Counted from the first letter of the stretch, positions 21,110 to 30,828 are shown. The stretch is DNA of 64,000 nucleotides from Streptomyces aurantiacus (GCF_027107535.1 NZ_CP114283.1:3658001-3722000); one strand, 5' to 3'. The notes: generated by a model from the sequence alone, not told the origin. Translations and numbers: made by a program.

Positions 21110-22678
21110 ATGTTCCATCCCAGACGCACACTCAAGGCCCTGCTCCTGCCGCTGGCAGCCGGACTGGCCCTCACCGCACTGCCCGCGCAGAGCGCGAGCG
21201 CGGCCAGTACCCTCACCAACGCCGGCTTCGAGGCGAACGGAACCGGCACGGCGAGTCCGACCGGCTGGTCGACCTACTCCGCGGGCGGCCAGAACGCCGC
21301 CTCCTTCACGGAGTCCGGCGGCCACGGCGGCAGTTACCGGCTGACGCACTACTCGGCCTCCGCCTACAAGGTCGAGACCTACCAGTACCTGTCGGGCCTC
21401 ACGAACGGCTCGTACAAGCTCACCGCCTGGGTGCGCTCGGGCGGTGGCCAGAACTCCGCCCACATCGCGCTCAAGAACTGCGGCGGCGCGGAACAGCGCA
21501 CGGACCTGCCGGTCTCGTCCAGCGGCTGGATCCGGATCGTCACCCCCGTCACGGTGACCAACAACCAGTGCACGATCAGCGTCAGTTCCGACGCGAAGGC
21601 GGGCAACTGGATCAACGTCGACGACCTGACCTTCACGTCCGGCACGGCGGGCCTGCCCGTCAAGGGCTCCGACGTGTCGTCGCTCGCCAAGAGCGAGGCC
21701 AAGGGCGGCGTCTACAAGAACAGCTCCGGCACGACCGGTGACGCCCTCGCCATCCTCAAGTCCGCCGGGCAGAACTACGCCCGTCTCAAGGTGTGGGTGA
21801 ACCCCGCCGACGGCTACAACAACAAGGCGCGCGTCCTCGCCATGGCCAAGCGCGTCAAGGCGCAGGGCATGAAGCTCCTCGTCGACTTCCACTACTCGGA
21901 CACCTGGGCCGACCCGGGCGCCCAGTCCAAGCCCGCCGCCTGGTCAGGACACTCCTACAGTCAGCTGAAGACCGACGTCTACAACCACACGTACGACATC
22001 CTCAACGCGCTGAAGGCACAGGGCACCACGGCCGACATGGTGCAGGTCGGCAACGAGATCAACGGCGGCATGCTCTGGAACGAGGGCTCGACCTCGAACT
22101 GGCCGCAGCTCGCCGGGCTCCTCAACTCCGGCTACGACGCGGTCAAGGCGGTCAGCTCCGGCACGACCGTGGCCCTGCACCTCGCCAAGGGCGGCGACCT
22201 GTCCGGCACCCGCTGGTGGTTCGACAGCGCGGTGTCGAACGGCGTGAAGTTCGACGTCATCGGCCTGTCCTACTACGGCTACTGGCACGGAACGCTCGCC
22301 GACTTCCAGACCACCCTGGACGACGCGGCGGCCCGCTACGGCAAGCCGGTGTACCTCGCCGAGACGGCCTACCCGTTCCGGCTGGACAGCAAGGACTCGC
22401 ACGAGAACATCATCGACCTCTCCGGTGAGCTCGTCCCCGGCTACGCGGCCTCGACGGCCGGCCAGACGCAGTGGATGAAGGACGTCGCGAGCATCGTGGA
22501 GGCCGTGCCGAACGGCCGTGGTCTCGGGATCTTCTACTGGGAGTCCACCTGGACGGCGGTGACCGGCAACGGCTGGGACCCGACGGACCCCTCCTCGGGC
22601 AACGGCTGGGAGAACCAGGCCCTGTTCGGTTACGACAACAAGGCGCTGCCCGCGATGGCGTGGTTCAGCCACCGGTGA
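21110..22678 (+). CDS. secreted GH53 endo-beta-1,4-galactanase with N-terminal CBM
   Basis: A 522-residue secreted enzyme that cuts the beta-1,4-galactan backbone of type I arabinogalactan (pectin side chains). Signal peptide 1 to about 33 (ending QSASA), then a beta-sandwich binding module (about 35-180, CBM61-like, TLTNAGFEANGTG to INVDDLTFTSG), then the catalytic barrel from KGSDVSSLAK. Catalytic residues: acid/base Glu in VQVGNEINGGMLW and nucleophile Glu in YLAETAYPF. ATG 21110 begins the signal peptide; GTC/ATG codons upstream add no known sequence. It lies 76 nt after the GH42 stop, so the two form one sense operon: cut outside, import, finish inside. Confidence 0.95.
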   Translation: MFHPRRTLKALLLPLAAGLALTALPAQSASAASTLTNAGFEANGTGTASPTGWSTYSAGGQNAASFTESGGHGGSYRLTHYSASAYKVETYQYLSGLTNGSYKLTAWVRSGGGQNSAHIALKNCGGAEQRTDLPVSSSGWIRIVTPVTVTNNQCTISVSSDAKAGNWINVDDLTFTSGTAGLPVKGSDVSSLAKSEAKGGVYKNSSGTTGDALAILKSAGQNYARLKVWVNPADGYNNKARVLAMAKRVKAQGMKLLVDFHYSDTWADPGAQSKPAAWSGHSYSQLKTDVYNHTYDILNALKAQGTTADMVQVGNEINGGMLWNEGSTSNWPQLAGLLNSGYDAVKAVSSGTTVALHLAKGGDLSGTRWWFDSAVSNGVKFDVIGLSYYGYWHGTLADFQTTLDDAAARYGKPVYLAETAYPFRLDSKDSHENIIDLSGELVPGYAASTAGQTQWMKDVASIVEAVPNGRGLGIFYWESTWTAVTGNGWDPTDPSSGNGWENQALFGYDNKALPAMAWFSHR

Positions 22679-22700
22679 CGGCGTGAGGGTGTGACGGACG

Positions 22701-22726
22701 CGGGGCCCGCCGATCGGCGGGCCCCG
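22701..22726. terminator. palindromic terminator after GH53
   Basis: A perfect 26-nt palindrome (CGGGGCCCGCCGATCGGCGG, then GCCCCG) starts 23 nt after the GH53 stop and is followed by TTCCTCTCCT on the plus strand. It separates convergent genes and could work both ways. Confidence 0.85.
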
Positions 22727-22786
22727 TTCCTCTCCTGACGGCGGGCCCCGGTCGCCGACGGCAGATCCCGGTCGCGGGCCCTGCCG

Positions 22787-24298
22787 TCAGTCCCGCCGGA
22801 ACGGCTCGCGCAGCTTGAACTTCTGCAGCTTCCCGGTCGCCGTACGGGGCAGCGACTCCACGAAGTCGACCCGCTTGGGCGTCTTGAATCCGGCGAGCCG
22901 CGTACGGCAGTGGGCGATCAGCTCCTCGGCGGTGACACCGGACCCGTCCGTCACCACGAGCGCGGTCACCAGCTCGCCCCACCTGGCGTCCGGGATGCCG
23001 ATCACCGCGACCTCACGCACGGCGGGATGCGAGGTGATGACGTCCTCCACCTCGATCGACGAGACGTTCTCACCGCCGGAGATGATGACGTCCTTCTTGC
23101 GGTCGGAGATCACCAGGTACCCCTCGTCGTCGAGGTGTCCGCCGTCCCCGGTGTGGAACCAGCCGCCCGCCTGGGCCTTCGCCGTCTCCTCGGGCTGGTC
23201 CCAGTAGCCGTCGAGGTTGTGGTTCGAGGCGGTCAGCACCTCGCCGTCCGCGTCCACGTCGACGCGTACGCCGAGGGCGGGCACGCCGGCCCGCCCGAGC
23301 CTTCGGGCCCGGTCGGCGGGGTCCAGGTCGTCCCACTCGGCGCGCCCGCGGTTGACCGTGACGAGCGGCGAGGTCTCGGTGAGGCCGTAGATCTGGATGA
23401 ACTCCCAGCCCAGCTCGACCGTCACGCGCTCGATCGTGCGTGTCGGTGGCGGGGCGCCCGCGCAGACGATGCGGACCCGGTCGCGGCCGGGGATCTCACC
23501 GTCCCAGTCGGCCGCCGCGTCGAGCACGGCGTTCAGGACGGTGGGCGCCGCGCACATCAGGGTGACGCCGTGCCCCTCGACGCGGCGCAGGATCTCGGCG
23601 CCGTCGATCTGCCGCAGCACGATGTGCCGGCCGCCGACGCCCGTGACGCCGTACGGCATGCCCCAGCCGTTGGCGTGGAACATCGGCAGCGTGTGCAGAT
23701 AGACGTCACGGTCGCTGATCGTGGTGTGCAGACCGAACACGGCCGAGTTCAGCCACAGGTTGCGGTGCGTGAGCTGAACCCCTTTGGGGCGGGCGGTGGT
23801 TCCGGACGTGTAGTTGACGCTGGCCGTCGCGCCCTCGTCCGGCTCCGCCCACTCCCGCGGCTCGGCCCCGTGCAGGAAGAGGTTCTCGTCGTCGCCGAGT
23901 ACGAACCTGTGCTTGACGTCGAGGGAGTCGAGGACGTCCGCGCAGGAGGGGTCCGCGTAGACGACCGAGGCGCCGGAGTGCCGGACGATGTAGTCGATCT
24001 CGGTCCGGGTGAGCCGGAAGTTCACCGGAACGAGGACTCGCCCCCAGCCGGAGACCCCGAAGAACGAGGTCAGCAGACGCGCCGAGTTCTGTGAGACCAC
24101 CGCGACCCGGCCGCCCACCGGGACGTCCAGCTGGTCGAGTCTGGCCGCCTGGGCGCGGGCGAGCGCCGCCAGTTCCCGGTACGTGGGCTCGCCGAGGCCG
24201 GGCCCGGGCTGTTCCGGTTCGTCGACGACGGCGACGCGGTCCGGATAGACGTGGGCCGCGCGGTCGAGGAAGTCACGGACGGTCAGCGGGTAGTACAC
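22787..24298 (-). CDS. acyl-CoA synthetase (AMP-forming, medium-chain type)
   Basis: A 503-residue ANL-superfamily ligase that activates a carboxylic acid with ATP and CoA. Motifs: P-loop VNYTSGTTARPKGVQLTH, YGLTETSPL, TGDGGHLDDEGYLVISDRKKDVIISGGENVSS, and the catalytic Lys in RTATGKLQKFKLREPF. The GTG at 24298 has GGAGG 7 nt upstream and begins the domain, so I use it instead of the longer frame to 24400. Divergent from an NTF2-like gene. The specific acid cannot be told. Confidence 0.92.
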   Translation of the reverse strand: MYYPLTVRDFLDRAAHVYPDRVAVVDEPEQPGPGLGEPTYRELAALARAQAARLDQLDVPVGGRVAVVSQNSARLLTSFFGVSGWGRVLVPVNFRLTRTEIDYIVRHSGASVVYADPSCADVLDSLDVKHRFVLGDDENLFLHGAEPREWAEPDEGATASVNYTSGTTARPKGVQLTHRNLWLNSAVFGLHTTISDRDVYLHTLPMFHANGWGMPYGVTGVGGRHIVLRQIDGAEILRRVEGHGVTLMCAAPTVLNAVLDAAADWDGEIPGRDRVRIVCAGAPPPTRTIERVTVELGWEFIQIYGLTETSPLVTVNRGRAEWDDLDPADRARRLGRAGVPALGVRVDVDADGEVLTASNHNLDGYWDQPEETAKAQAGGWFHTGDGGHLDDEGYLVISDRKKDVIISGGENVSSIEVEDVITSHPAVREVAVIGIPDARWGELVTALVVTDGSGVTAEELIAHCRTRLAGFKTPKRVDFVESLPRTATGKLQKFKLREPFRRD

Positions 24299-24432
24299 GA
24301 CAGCACCTCCGGGTCGGTGGTTCCTACCTACCTCGCCGGGCCGTCTCCGTATCCCCGCACCCGTTGCGGATTGCCGGAAGCCCGGAGTACTGTCCGGCAC
24401 ACCTAATCAACATATTGAGTATGAGGTGGATG

Positions 24433-24828
24433 ATGCACCCCTTCCGCAAGGCGGTCGAGGACGGCGACCACGCGGCCGTGGTCGACCTGCTCGCCGAGGA
24501 CGTCGTGTTCACCAGCCCCGTGGTCTTCAAGCCGTACGCCGGAAAGCCCATCACCTCGGCGATCCTGGGCGCCGTCATGCACGTGTTCGAGGACTTCCGC
24601 TACATCCGCGAGATCGCGAACCCCGACGGCCGTGACCTCGCCCTCGTCTTCGAGGCACGCGTGGGGGACCGTGCTCTCCAGGGATGCGACTTCCTGCACT
24701 TCGACGAGAGCGGCCGGATCGACGACTTCACCGTCATGGTCCGCCCCCTGTCGGCGGCCCAGGCGCTCCAGGCGGCGATGGCGGCCCGCTTCGACGCCAT
24801 CGCGAAGGAGGCGTCGGGCGCGTCCTGA
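24433..24828 (+). CDS. NTF2-like (SnoaL-fold) protein
   Basis: A 131-residue protein with the cone-shaped NTF2/SnoaL fold: MHPFRKAVEDGDHAAVVDLLAEDVVF, FKPYAGKPITSAILGAV, FEDFRYIREI and a C-terminal CDFLHFDESGRIDDFTVMVRP strand pair. Such proteins are small cyclases, isomerases or ligand carriers; no specific role is visible. AGGTGG precedes the ATG at 24433; ATGs at 24421 and 24430 are alternatives. It lies between the divergent ligase gene and the fluoride-export operon. Confidence 0.82.
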   Translation: MHPFRKAVEDGDHAAVVDLLAEDVVFTSPVVFKPYAGKPITSAILGAVMHVFEDFRYIREIANPDGRDLALVFEARVGDRALQGCDFLHFDESGRIDDFTVMVRPLSAAQALQAAMAARFDAIAKEASGAS

Positions 24829-24847
24829 CCTGCTGGAGCTAGTCTGA

Positions 24848-24868
24848 TCTCCTGCCACGACCAGGAGA
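24848..24868 (+). promoter_or_regulatory. hairpin hiding the crcB ribosome site
   Basis: TCTCCTG and CAGGAGA pair around a 7-nt loop; the second arm contains the AGGAG ribosome site of the crcB start at 24877. This could limit translation until opened. No match to the crcB fluoride aptamer is evident. Confidence 0.5.
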
Positions 24869-24876
24869 CGCGCGCC

Positions 24877-25353
24877 ATGACCACCCCCCACTCCAAGGCG
24901 GCGGACGAACCCGCGGCCCTCCGCGCACCCGCCCGGCGGCCCTCGGTGTGGCGAGGGCAGGGGCCGGCCGTGGCAGTGGTCGCGGCGGGCGGCGCGATCG
25001 GCGCCTCGGCGCGCTACGGAGCCTCACTGCTGTGGCCCTGGCGGACGGACGGCTTTCCCTGGACGACGCTCTGGGTCAACGTCGTCGGGTGCTTCGTGAT
25101 CGGCGTCTTCATGGTCGTCGTCACGGAGGTGTGGGCGGCCCACCCGCTGGTGCGGCCCTTCTTCGGCACCGGTGTGCTCGGCGGCTTCACCACCTTCTCG
25201 ACGTACGCCGTCGACATCCAGAAACTGGTCGGGGCCGGCCACCCCCGCACCGCCCTCGCCTATCTCGCCGGCACCCTCCTCGCGGCGCTCGCGGCGGTCT
25301 GGCTCGCGGTGTTCTCGACGCGCCGCGCCCTGGTCCGCGGGCGGCGGCGATGA
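24877..25353 (+). CDS. crcB: fluoride exporter subunit CrcB (1)
   Basis: A 158-residue four-helix membrane protein forming part of a dual-topology fluoride channel (Fluc). Seen: N-terminal cytoplasmic extension of about 38 residues, [30 protein letters not shown], and the signature [19 protein letters not shown]. The extension is longer than in typical CrcB (about 125 residues). It is first in a three-gene operon joined by ATGA and GTGA overlaps and pairs with the second CrcB, so the channel is probably a heterodimer with fixed opposite orientations. Confidence 0.94.
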   Translation: MTTPHSKAADEPAALRAPARRPSVWRGQGPAVAVVAAGGAIGASARYGASLLWPWRTDGFPWTTLWVNVVGCFVIGVFMVVVTEVWAAHPLVRPFFGTGVLGGFTTFSTYAVDIQKLVGAGHPRTALAYLAGTLLAALAAVWLAVFSTRRALVRGRRR

Positions 25354-25553
25354 AGCCGGACGAGGGCCTGCCGACGGCCGCCGTCATCGTCGACACCGCG
25401 GATCGTGCACGGGCCGTGCTGCCGGAGCCCGAGGAACCGGTGGGGGAGGGGGCGTCGCTCCTCGACGGCTGCGAGGTGATCCGGCACGTCGGCCGCGACG
25501 AGGCCGCCGGCGAACCGGATGACACGAGCGGGAAGGGTGAGAAGGCGCCGTGA
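25350..25553 (+). CDS. truncated DUF190-like protein
   Basis: A 67-residue remnant matching only the C-terminal half of DUF190 proteins: [27 protein letters not shown] and [15 protein letters not shown]. Full DUF190 proteins are about 110-120 residues and commonly sit between crcB genes in actinobacteria. The N-terminal half is missing, yet the reading frame keeps an ATG overlapping the upstream stop (ATGA) and ends with a GTGA overlap to the downstream crcB. The normal LPELDELV core is altered to LPEPEEPV, placing prolines where a helix is expected. It may be a decaying gene kept only to couple translation. Confidence 0.72.
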   Translation: MKPDEGLPTAAVIVDTADRARAVLPEPEEPVGEGASLLDGCEVIRHVGRDEAAGEPDDTSGKGEKAP

Positions 25554-25924
25554 ACTGGATCCTGGTGATCGCCGGTGGCATGGTCGGCGCACCCCTGCGC
25601 TATCTCACCGACCGCGCGGTGCGGTCGCGGCTCGACTGCGCCTTCCCCTGGGGTACCTTCGCCGTGAACGTCGCCGGCTGTCTGATCCTGGGCGCCCTGA
25701 CCGGCGCGGCCGCGGCGGGAGCGGCTTCCTCCCACCTCCAGCTGCTGCTCGGCACGGGCCTGTGCGGCGCCCTCACCACGTACTCGACGTTCTCGTACGA
25801 GACGCTGCGCCTGGCCGAGGACGGAGCCCGCTTCCATGCCGCGGTCAACGTGATCGCAAGCCTGGCCGTGGGACTCGGCGCGGCTTTCGCGGGGGTCTCG
25901 GTGGCCGAGGCTCTCTGGGCGTAG
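25550..25924 (+). CDS. crcB: fluoride exporter subunit CrcB (2)
   Basis: A 124-residue CrcB of normal length with four helices: [42 protein letters not shown], the signature GLCGALTTYSTFSYETLRLAEDG, and a final helix. The GTG start overlaps the DUF190 stop. In species with two unlike CrcB proteins each usually has fixed topology and both are needed for export. Confidence 0.94.
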   Translation: MNWILVIAGGMVGAPLRYLTDRAVRSRLDCAFPWGTFAVNVAGCLILGALTGAAAAGAASSHLQLLLGTGLCGALTTYSTFSYETLRLAEDGARFHAAVNVIASLAVGLGAAFAGVSVAEALWA

Positions 25925-26007
25925 CCGCCGGTCAGCCCGGGGAGTCCGGGCGGTCGTCGGCCTCACACCCTTGACAGTCACCTCTCGTTCCCCGCAGGAT
26001 CACCCCC

Positions 26008-26751
26008 GTGAACCTGTCAGACAGCCAGACAGCTGGCTCCGTGCCCAGGCGTATCAGTGCCATGGAAGCCGTGCTCGGGCATCTTCGCGGTGCCATCGAG
26101 CGCGGTGACTACGCCGTGGGGGACAAGCTGCCCTCCGAGGCGGAGCTGTGCCGACGGCTGGAGGTCAGCCGGCCCGTGCTGCGGGAGGCCCTGCGAGCGC
26201 TGCAGACCATGGGGCTGACCGTGTCCCGGACCGGCAAGGGCACGTTCGTCCTGTCGAGTGGACCCGTCGAGGACCCCACCTTCGGCGACTACGCGGCCAG
26301 TGACCTCATGGAGGTCCGGCGGCACGTCGAGATCCCGGTGGCCGGCTACGCCGCCGTGCGCAGGACGCCCGAAGACCTCGACCACCTGGCTCACCTGCTC
26401 GAACGGATGGAGCGCGAGACCGACACCACCGCATGGGTGGCCATGGACACGCTCTTCCACCTCGCCGTGGCGCAGGCCGCCCAGAACCCGGTCTTCCGCC
26501 GGGTGATCGAGGAGATCCGGGACGCACTGGCGCGTCAGTCGGCGTTCCTCAACGAACTCGGCGGCCGCCGCGAGCAGTCCAACCGCGAACACCGCGCCAT
26601 CGTCGAAGCCCTCATCGACGGCAGCGCACACGACGCGACCGAGGCCATGGCACACCACCTCGACCGCGTCGAGACGACCCTCACCGCGATCGTGCGCCCC
26701 GAGCGCACCGACCCCGCGGAAACCCCCACGGAAGGCGAACCCCCGGCGTGA
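26008..26751 (+). CDS. FadR-type GntR regulator of the asparagine operon
   Basis: A 247-residue regulator with a winged helix (about 18-80: [41 protein letters not shown]) and an all-helical FCD ligand domain (about 95-225) that typically binds a metal and an organic acid through Asp and His residues ([46 protein letters not shown]). It is the first gene of a four-gene operon for asparagine breakdown and overlaps the permease gene by GTGA. The ligand is plausibly asparagine, aspartate or fumarate. Confidence 0.9.
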   Translation: MNLSDSQTAGSVPRRISAMEAVLGHLRGAIERGDYAVGDKLPSEAELCRRLEVSRPVLREALRALQTMGLTVSRTGKGTFVLSSGPVEDPTFGDYAASDLMEVRRHVEIPVAGYAAVRRTPEDLDHLAHLLERMERETDTTAWVAMDTLFHLAVAQAAQNPVFRRVIEEIRDALARQSAFLNELGGRREQSNREHRAIVEALIDGSAHDATEAMAHHLDRVETTLTAIVRPERTDPAETPTEGEPPA

Positions 26752-28199
26752 GCGAGCAGTTCCTCGAAGAAGAGACAGGGCGGACACGGAAGACGGGCGG
26801 ACATGTCGACGTCGGCGACGCGGGGTACAGCAAGTCCCTGAAGGCCCGGCACGTCAACATGATCGCCATCGGCGGGGCCATCGGCACCGGCCTGTTCCTC
26901 GGCGCCGGCGGCCGGCTGGCCGAAGCGGGCCCGTCCCTCTTCATCGCGTACGCGGTCTGCGGAGTCTTCGCCTTCCTCGTCGTCCGGGCCCTCGGCGAAC
27001 TCGTCCTGTACCGGCCGTCCTCCGGCGCCTTCGTGTCGTACGCCCGGGAGTTCCTCGGCGAGAAGGGCGCGTATGTCGCGGGCTGGATGTACTTCCTCAA
27101 CTGGGCCACCACCGGTATCGCGGACATCACCGCCGTGGCCGTCTACACCCACTACTGGGGCATGTTCTCCGACATCCCCCAATGGGTGATCGCGCTCATC
27201 GCGCTCGCCGTCGTCCTCACCGTGAACCTCATCTCGGTGAAGATGTTCGGTGAACTGGAGTTCTGGTTCGCGATCATCAAGGTCGGCGCGCTCGTCGCCT
27301 TCATGCTCATCGGCATCTTCCTGCTGGCCACCCAGCACCCTGTCGACGGCCATTCCCCCGGCCCGTCCCTGATCACGGACAACGGCGGCGTCTTCCCCAA
27401 CGGCATGCTGCCCATGCTGCTGATCATCCAGGGCGTCGTCTTCGCGTACGCGTCGGTCGAACTCGTGGGCGTCGCGGCGGGCGAGACCGAGAACCCCGAG
27501 AAGATCATGCCGAAGGCCATCAACTCGATCATGTGGCGCGTCGGCCTCTTCTACGTCGGTTCCGTGCTGCTGCTGTCGATGCTGCTGCCCTGGAACAAGT
27601 ACACCGGCGGGGAGAGCCCCTTCGTCACCGTGCTCTCCAACATCGGCATCCCCGCGGCCGGCGGCGTCATGAACCTCGTGGTGCTCACCGCGGCCATGTC
27701 GTCCCTGAACTCCGGTCTGTACTCGACCGGCCGCATCCTGCGCTCCATGGCGATGTCCGGCTCCGCGCCCCGGTTCACCGGCGTCATGAGCCGCAGCCAG
27801 GTCCCGTACGGCGGAATCCTGCTCACCAGCGGCATCTGCGTCCTCGGCGTCGGGCTCAACTTCGTCGTCCCCGCGGACGCGTTCGAGATCGTCCTCAACT
27901 TCGCGGCGATCGGCATCCTCGCCACCTGGGGCATGATCATGGTCTGCCACCTGCAGTTCTGGCGGAAGACCGAGGACGGCGAGCTGGACCGCCCGAGCTA
28001 CCGGCTGCCGGGCTCGCCCTGGACCGAGCTCGTCACCCTCGTCTTCCTCGTCTCCGTGCTGTTCCTCATGTACGCCGACGGGGGAGCGAGCCGTACGACG
28101 GTCCTGTGTCTCCCGCTGATCGTGGCGGCACTGGTGGCGGGCTGGTTCGGCGTACGGGGCCGGGTCTCGGCCGTACGCAAGGGCGGGGCGGACGCGTGA
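26748..28199 (+). CDS. amino-acid permease, probably L-asparagine
   Basis: A 483-residue APC-superfamily transporter of the AAT type with about 12 helices. Family start [30 protein letters not shown], then [36 protein letters not shown] and [25 protein letters not shown]. It is close in pattern to the AnsP/GabP group. The GTG start overlaps the regulator and the stop overlaps the asparaginase gene. Both junctions are GTGA, so the three proteins are likely made together. Substrate assignment rests on the asparaginase and aspartase downstream. Confidence 0.88.
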   Translation: MSEQFLEEETGRTRKTGGHVDVGDAGYSKSLKARHVNMIAIGGAIGTGLFLGAGGRLAEAGPSLFIAYAVCGVFAFLVVRALGELVLYRPSSGAFVSYAREFLGEKGAYVAGWMYFLNWATTGIADITAVAVYTHYWGMFSDIPQWVIALIALAVVLTVNLISVKMFGELEFWFAIIKVGALVAFMLIGIFLLATQHPVDGHSPGPSLITDNGGVFPNGMLPMLLIIQGVVFAYASVELVGVAAGETENPEKIMPKAINSIMWRVGLFYVGSVLLLSMLLPWNKYTGGESPFVTVLSNIGIPAAGGVMNLVVLTAAMSSLNSGLYSTGRILRSMAMSGSAPRFTGVMSRSQVPYGGILLTSGICVLGVGLNFVVPADAFEIVLNFAAIGILATWGMIMVCHLQFWRKTEDGELDRPSYRLPGSPWTELVTLVFLVSVLFLMYADGGASRTTVLCLPLIVAALVAGWFGVRGRVSAVRKGGADA

Positions 28200-29248
28200 G
28201 CCCCGACGCCCTTTCCGGTTGCGGGAGCTCACTCGCCGCGGCCCCCTCGGTCCGGGAACCGCTGCACGCGCCCGTCGCCCATCTCGTACGCGGCGGTGTC
28301 ATCGAGGGAATCCACTACGGATCGGTGGTCGTGCTGGCCGCCGACGGAAGCGTGGAGCTGCAGATCGGCGACGTCGAGGCGGCCTTCTATCCGCGCTCGG
28401 CGCTCAAGCCGGTGCAGGCGGTGGCGATGCTGCGGGCCGGACTGCCGCTCGACGGCGACCTGCTCTCACTGGCCGCCGCCAGCCACTCCGGCGAGGAACG
28501 CCATCTCGCCGGCACCCGGCAGATCCTCGAACTCGCCGGACTCGCCGAGGACAACCTGCGCAACGTCCCGGACCTGCCGTTCGACCCGGTCGTCCGGGAG
28601 GACTGGATCCGGGCCGGGCGGCTGCCGTCGAGGCTCGCGCAGAACTGCTCGGGCAAGCACGCAGCCATGCTCTACACGGCGCGGCTGAACGGCTGGTCGC
28701 TCGACGACTACCTCGACCCCGCGCATCCGCTCCAGCAGGCGATCGCGGAGATCGTCGAGGACCTCACCGGACAGGCCGTCGCGCAGGTCACGGTCGACGG
28801 CTGCGGCGCTCCGCTGTTCGCCGTCTCGCTGCACGGCCTCGCGCGTGCCGCCTCCCGGATCACCGCGGCCCCGCCCGGCACTCCCGAGGCTCGGGTGGCC
28901 GACGCGATGCGCGAGCACGCCGAGATGGCGTCGGGCTCCGGCCGTGACGTCGCCGCGCTGATGCGTGCCGTACCCGGGCTGCTCACCAAGGACGGCTTCG
29001 AAGGTGTGCAGGTGGCGGCGCTGCCGGACGGCCGTGCCGTCGCCGTGAAGATCTCCGACGGGGCGGACCGCGCACGGGTACCGGTCACCGCTGCGGCCCT
29101 CGCCCGCTGCGGCGTCGACCCGGCCGCGCTCACCGAGTTCGCCGGGGCGCCGCTCCTCGGGGGCGGGGCGGTGGTCGGGCACATCAGGCCGACGCGGGCC
29201 CTCGACCCGCTCACGCGGACGCCGGAGCGACCGGCCCGGCACGGCTGA
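28196..29248 (+). CDS. L-asparaginase (thermolabile, AnsA-II/PF06089 family)
   Basis: A 350-residue cytoplasmic enzyme converting asparagine to aspartate and ammonia. It belongs to the rhizobial-type asparaginase family, unrelated to the Escherichia coli enzymes. Landmarks: [32 protein letters not shown], the core [18 protein letters not shown] with the Ser-Gly-Lys-His motif, [18 protein letters not shown] and [13 protein letters not shown]. It starts at a GTG overlapping the permease stop. Product aspartate is passed to the aspartase gene 101 nt downstream. Confidence 0.9.
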   Translation: MSPDALSGCGSSLAAAPSVREPLHAPVAHLVRGGVIEGIHYGSVVVLAADGSVELQIGDVEAAFYPRSALKPVQAVAMLRAGLPLDGDLLSLAAASHSGEERHLAGTRQILELAGLAEDNLRNVPDLPFDPVVREDWIRAGRLPSRLAQNCSGKHAAMLYTARLNGWSLDDYLDPAHPLQQAIAEIVEDLTGQAVAQVTVDGCGAPLFAVSLHGLARAASRITAAPPGTPEARVADAMREHAEMASGSGRDVAALMRAVPGLLTKDGFEGVQVAALPDGRAVAVKISDGADRARVPVTAAALARCGVDPAALTEFAGAPLLGGGAVVGHIRPTRALDPLTRTPERPARHG

Positions 29249-29349
29249 CCGACCAGCCTCGCGTGAACCTCGCGAACACCGGGCCGCTCGGAACACCGTG
29301 CCCATCCGCTTCAGCCATCAGAGACATCAGAGAGAAGACAAGCACCGAC

Positions 29350-30747
29350 ATGAGCGTCCGCAGCGAGCACGACCTCCTCGGCGACCGTGACGTCCCCGCC
29401 GAGGCGTACTGGGGGGTGCACTCCCTGCGTGCCAGGGAGAACTTCCCCATCACGGGGATGCCGATCTCCGCGTACCCGCACCTGATCGAGGCGCTCGCGG
29501 CGGTCAAGGAGGCCGCCGCCCGTGCCAACGAGGAGCTCGGCCTGCTGGAGCCCCGGAAGGCGGCCGCGATCGTCGAGGCCTGCCGGGAGATACGCGAGGG
29601 CAAACTGCACGACCAGTTCGTCGTCGACGTCATCCAGGGCGGGGCCGGCACCTCGACCAACATGAACGCCAACGAGGTCGTCGCCAACCGGGCGCTGGAA
29701 CTGCTCGGCCACGCCAAGGGCGAGTACGCGTTCCTGCACCCGAACGAGGACGTCAACCTCGGGCAGTCGACGAACGACGTCTACCCGACGGCCGTCAAGG
29801 TCGCCACGGTGTTCGCGGTGCGCGGGCTCCTCGACGCGATGTCCGTCCTTCAGGACGCCTTCGCGGCCAAGGCCGTCGAGTTCCGCGACGTGCTGAAGAT
29901 GGGCCGCACGCAGTTGCAGGACGCGGTGCCGATGACGCTCGGGCAGGAGTTCTCGGCGTACGCGGTGATGCTGGACGAGGACCGCAGCCGGCTCGCGGAG
30001 GCCGTCCAGCTGATCCACGAGATCAACCTGGGTGCTACGGCGATCGGTACCGGGCTCAACGCGCCCGCCGGATACGCCGAGGCGGCACGCCGGCACCTCT
30101 CGGACATCACCGGGCTGCCGCTGGTCACCGCGGCCAACCTCGTCGAGGCCACGCAGGACTGCGGGGCGTTCGTCCAGATGTCCGGGGTGCTGAAGCGGAT
30201 CGCGGTGAAGCTCTCCAAGAGCTGCAACGACCTGCGGCTGCTGTCCTCCGGGCCGCGGGCCGGGCTGAACGAGATCAACCTGCCGCCCGTGCAGGCCGGT
30301 TCGTCCATCATGCCCGGCAAGGTGAACCCGGTGATACCCGAGGTGGTCAACCAGGTCGCCTTCGAGGTGATCGGCAACGACGTCACGATCACGATGGCGG
30401 CGGAGGCGGGGCAGCTCCAGCTGAACGCGTTCGAGCCGATCATCCTGCACTCGCTGTCGGAGTCGATCACGCATCTGCGGGCGGCCTGCGTCACGCTGGC
30501 CGAGCGGTGCGTGGCCGGGATCACGGCGAACACCGATGCGTTGCGGGTGACTGTGGAGAACTCGATCGGGCTGGTGACCGCGCTCAATCCGTACATCGGC
30601 TACTCGGCGGCCACGGACATCGCGAAGGAGGCCCTCGCGACGGGGCGCGGCGTGGCCGAACTGGTCCTGGAGAAGGGGCTGCTGCCGGCGGATCGCCTGG
30701 CGGCGCTGCTTCGTCCGGAGGTCGTGGCGGGGTCGTCGGCCGGCTGA
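29350..30747 (+). CDS. aspA: aspartate ammonia-lyase
   Basis: A 465-residue aspartase that splits aspartate into fumarate and ammonia, feeding the TCA cycle. Landmarks: RSEHDLLGDRDVPAEAYWGVHSLRA, VVDVIQGGAGTSTNMNANEV, LGQSTNDVYPTAVK, MGRTQLQDAVPMTLGQEF, and the superfamily signature GSSIMPGKVNPV whose Ser is the catalytic base. It could in principle be a fumarase C, but the N-terminal signature and the asparaginase operon favour aspartase. ATG 29350 begins the domain with AGAGAAG upstream. Confidence 0.94.
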   Translation: MSVRSEHDLLGDRDVPAEAYWGVHSLRARENFPITGMPISAYPHLIEALAAVKEAAARANEELGLLEPRKAAAIVEACREIREGKLHDQFVVDVIQGGAGTSTNMNANEVVANRALELLGHAKGEYAFLHPNEDVNLGQSTNDVYPTAVKVATVFAVRGLLDAMSVLQDAFAAKAVEFRDVLKMGRTQLQDAVPMTLGQEFSAYAVMLDEDRSRLAEAVQLIHEINLGATAIGTGLNAPAGYAEAARRHLSDITGLPLVTAANLVEATQDCGAFVQMSGVLKRIAVKLSKSCNDLRLLSSGPRAGLNEINLPPVQAGSSIMPGKVNPVIPEVVNQVAFEVIGNDVTITMAAEAGQLQLNAFEPIILHSLSESITHLRAACVTLAERCVAGITANTDALRVTVENSIGLVTALNPYIGYSAATDIAKEALATGRGVAELVLEKGLLPADRLAALLRPEVVAGSSAG

Positions 30748-30828
30748 GGGGAGGAGGGGCCGTGCGGTGCCCCTTGCCCTCTGTCGCCTGCCTGCCTTGC
30801 GTGGCCGGGTGCGGGTGGTTCGTGGCCG

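Noticed and set aside
24829..24876. possible fluoride (crcB) riboswitch upstream of crcB
   Set aside because: The 48-nt gap is short and the conserved aptamer sequences are not present; only a simple hairpin over the ribosome site is seen.
29350..30747. fumarase C instead of aspartase
   Set aside because: The superfamily signature fits both, but the N-terminal sequence pattern and the asparaginase operon favour aspartase.
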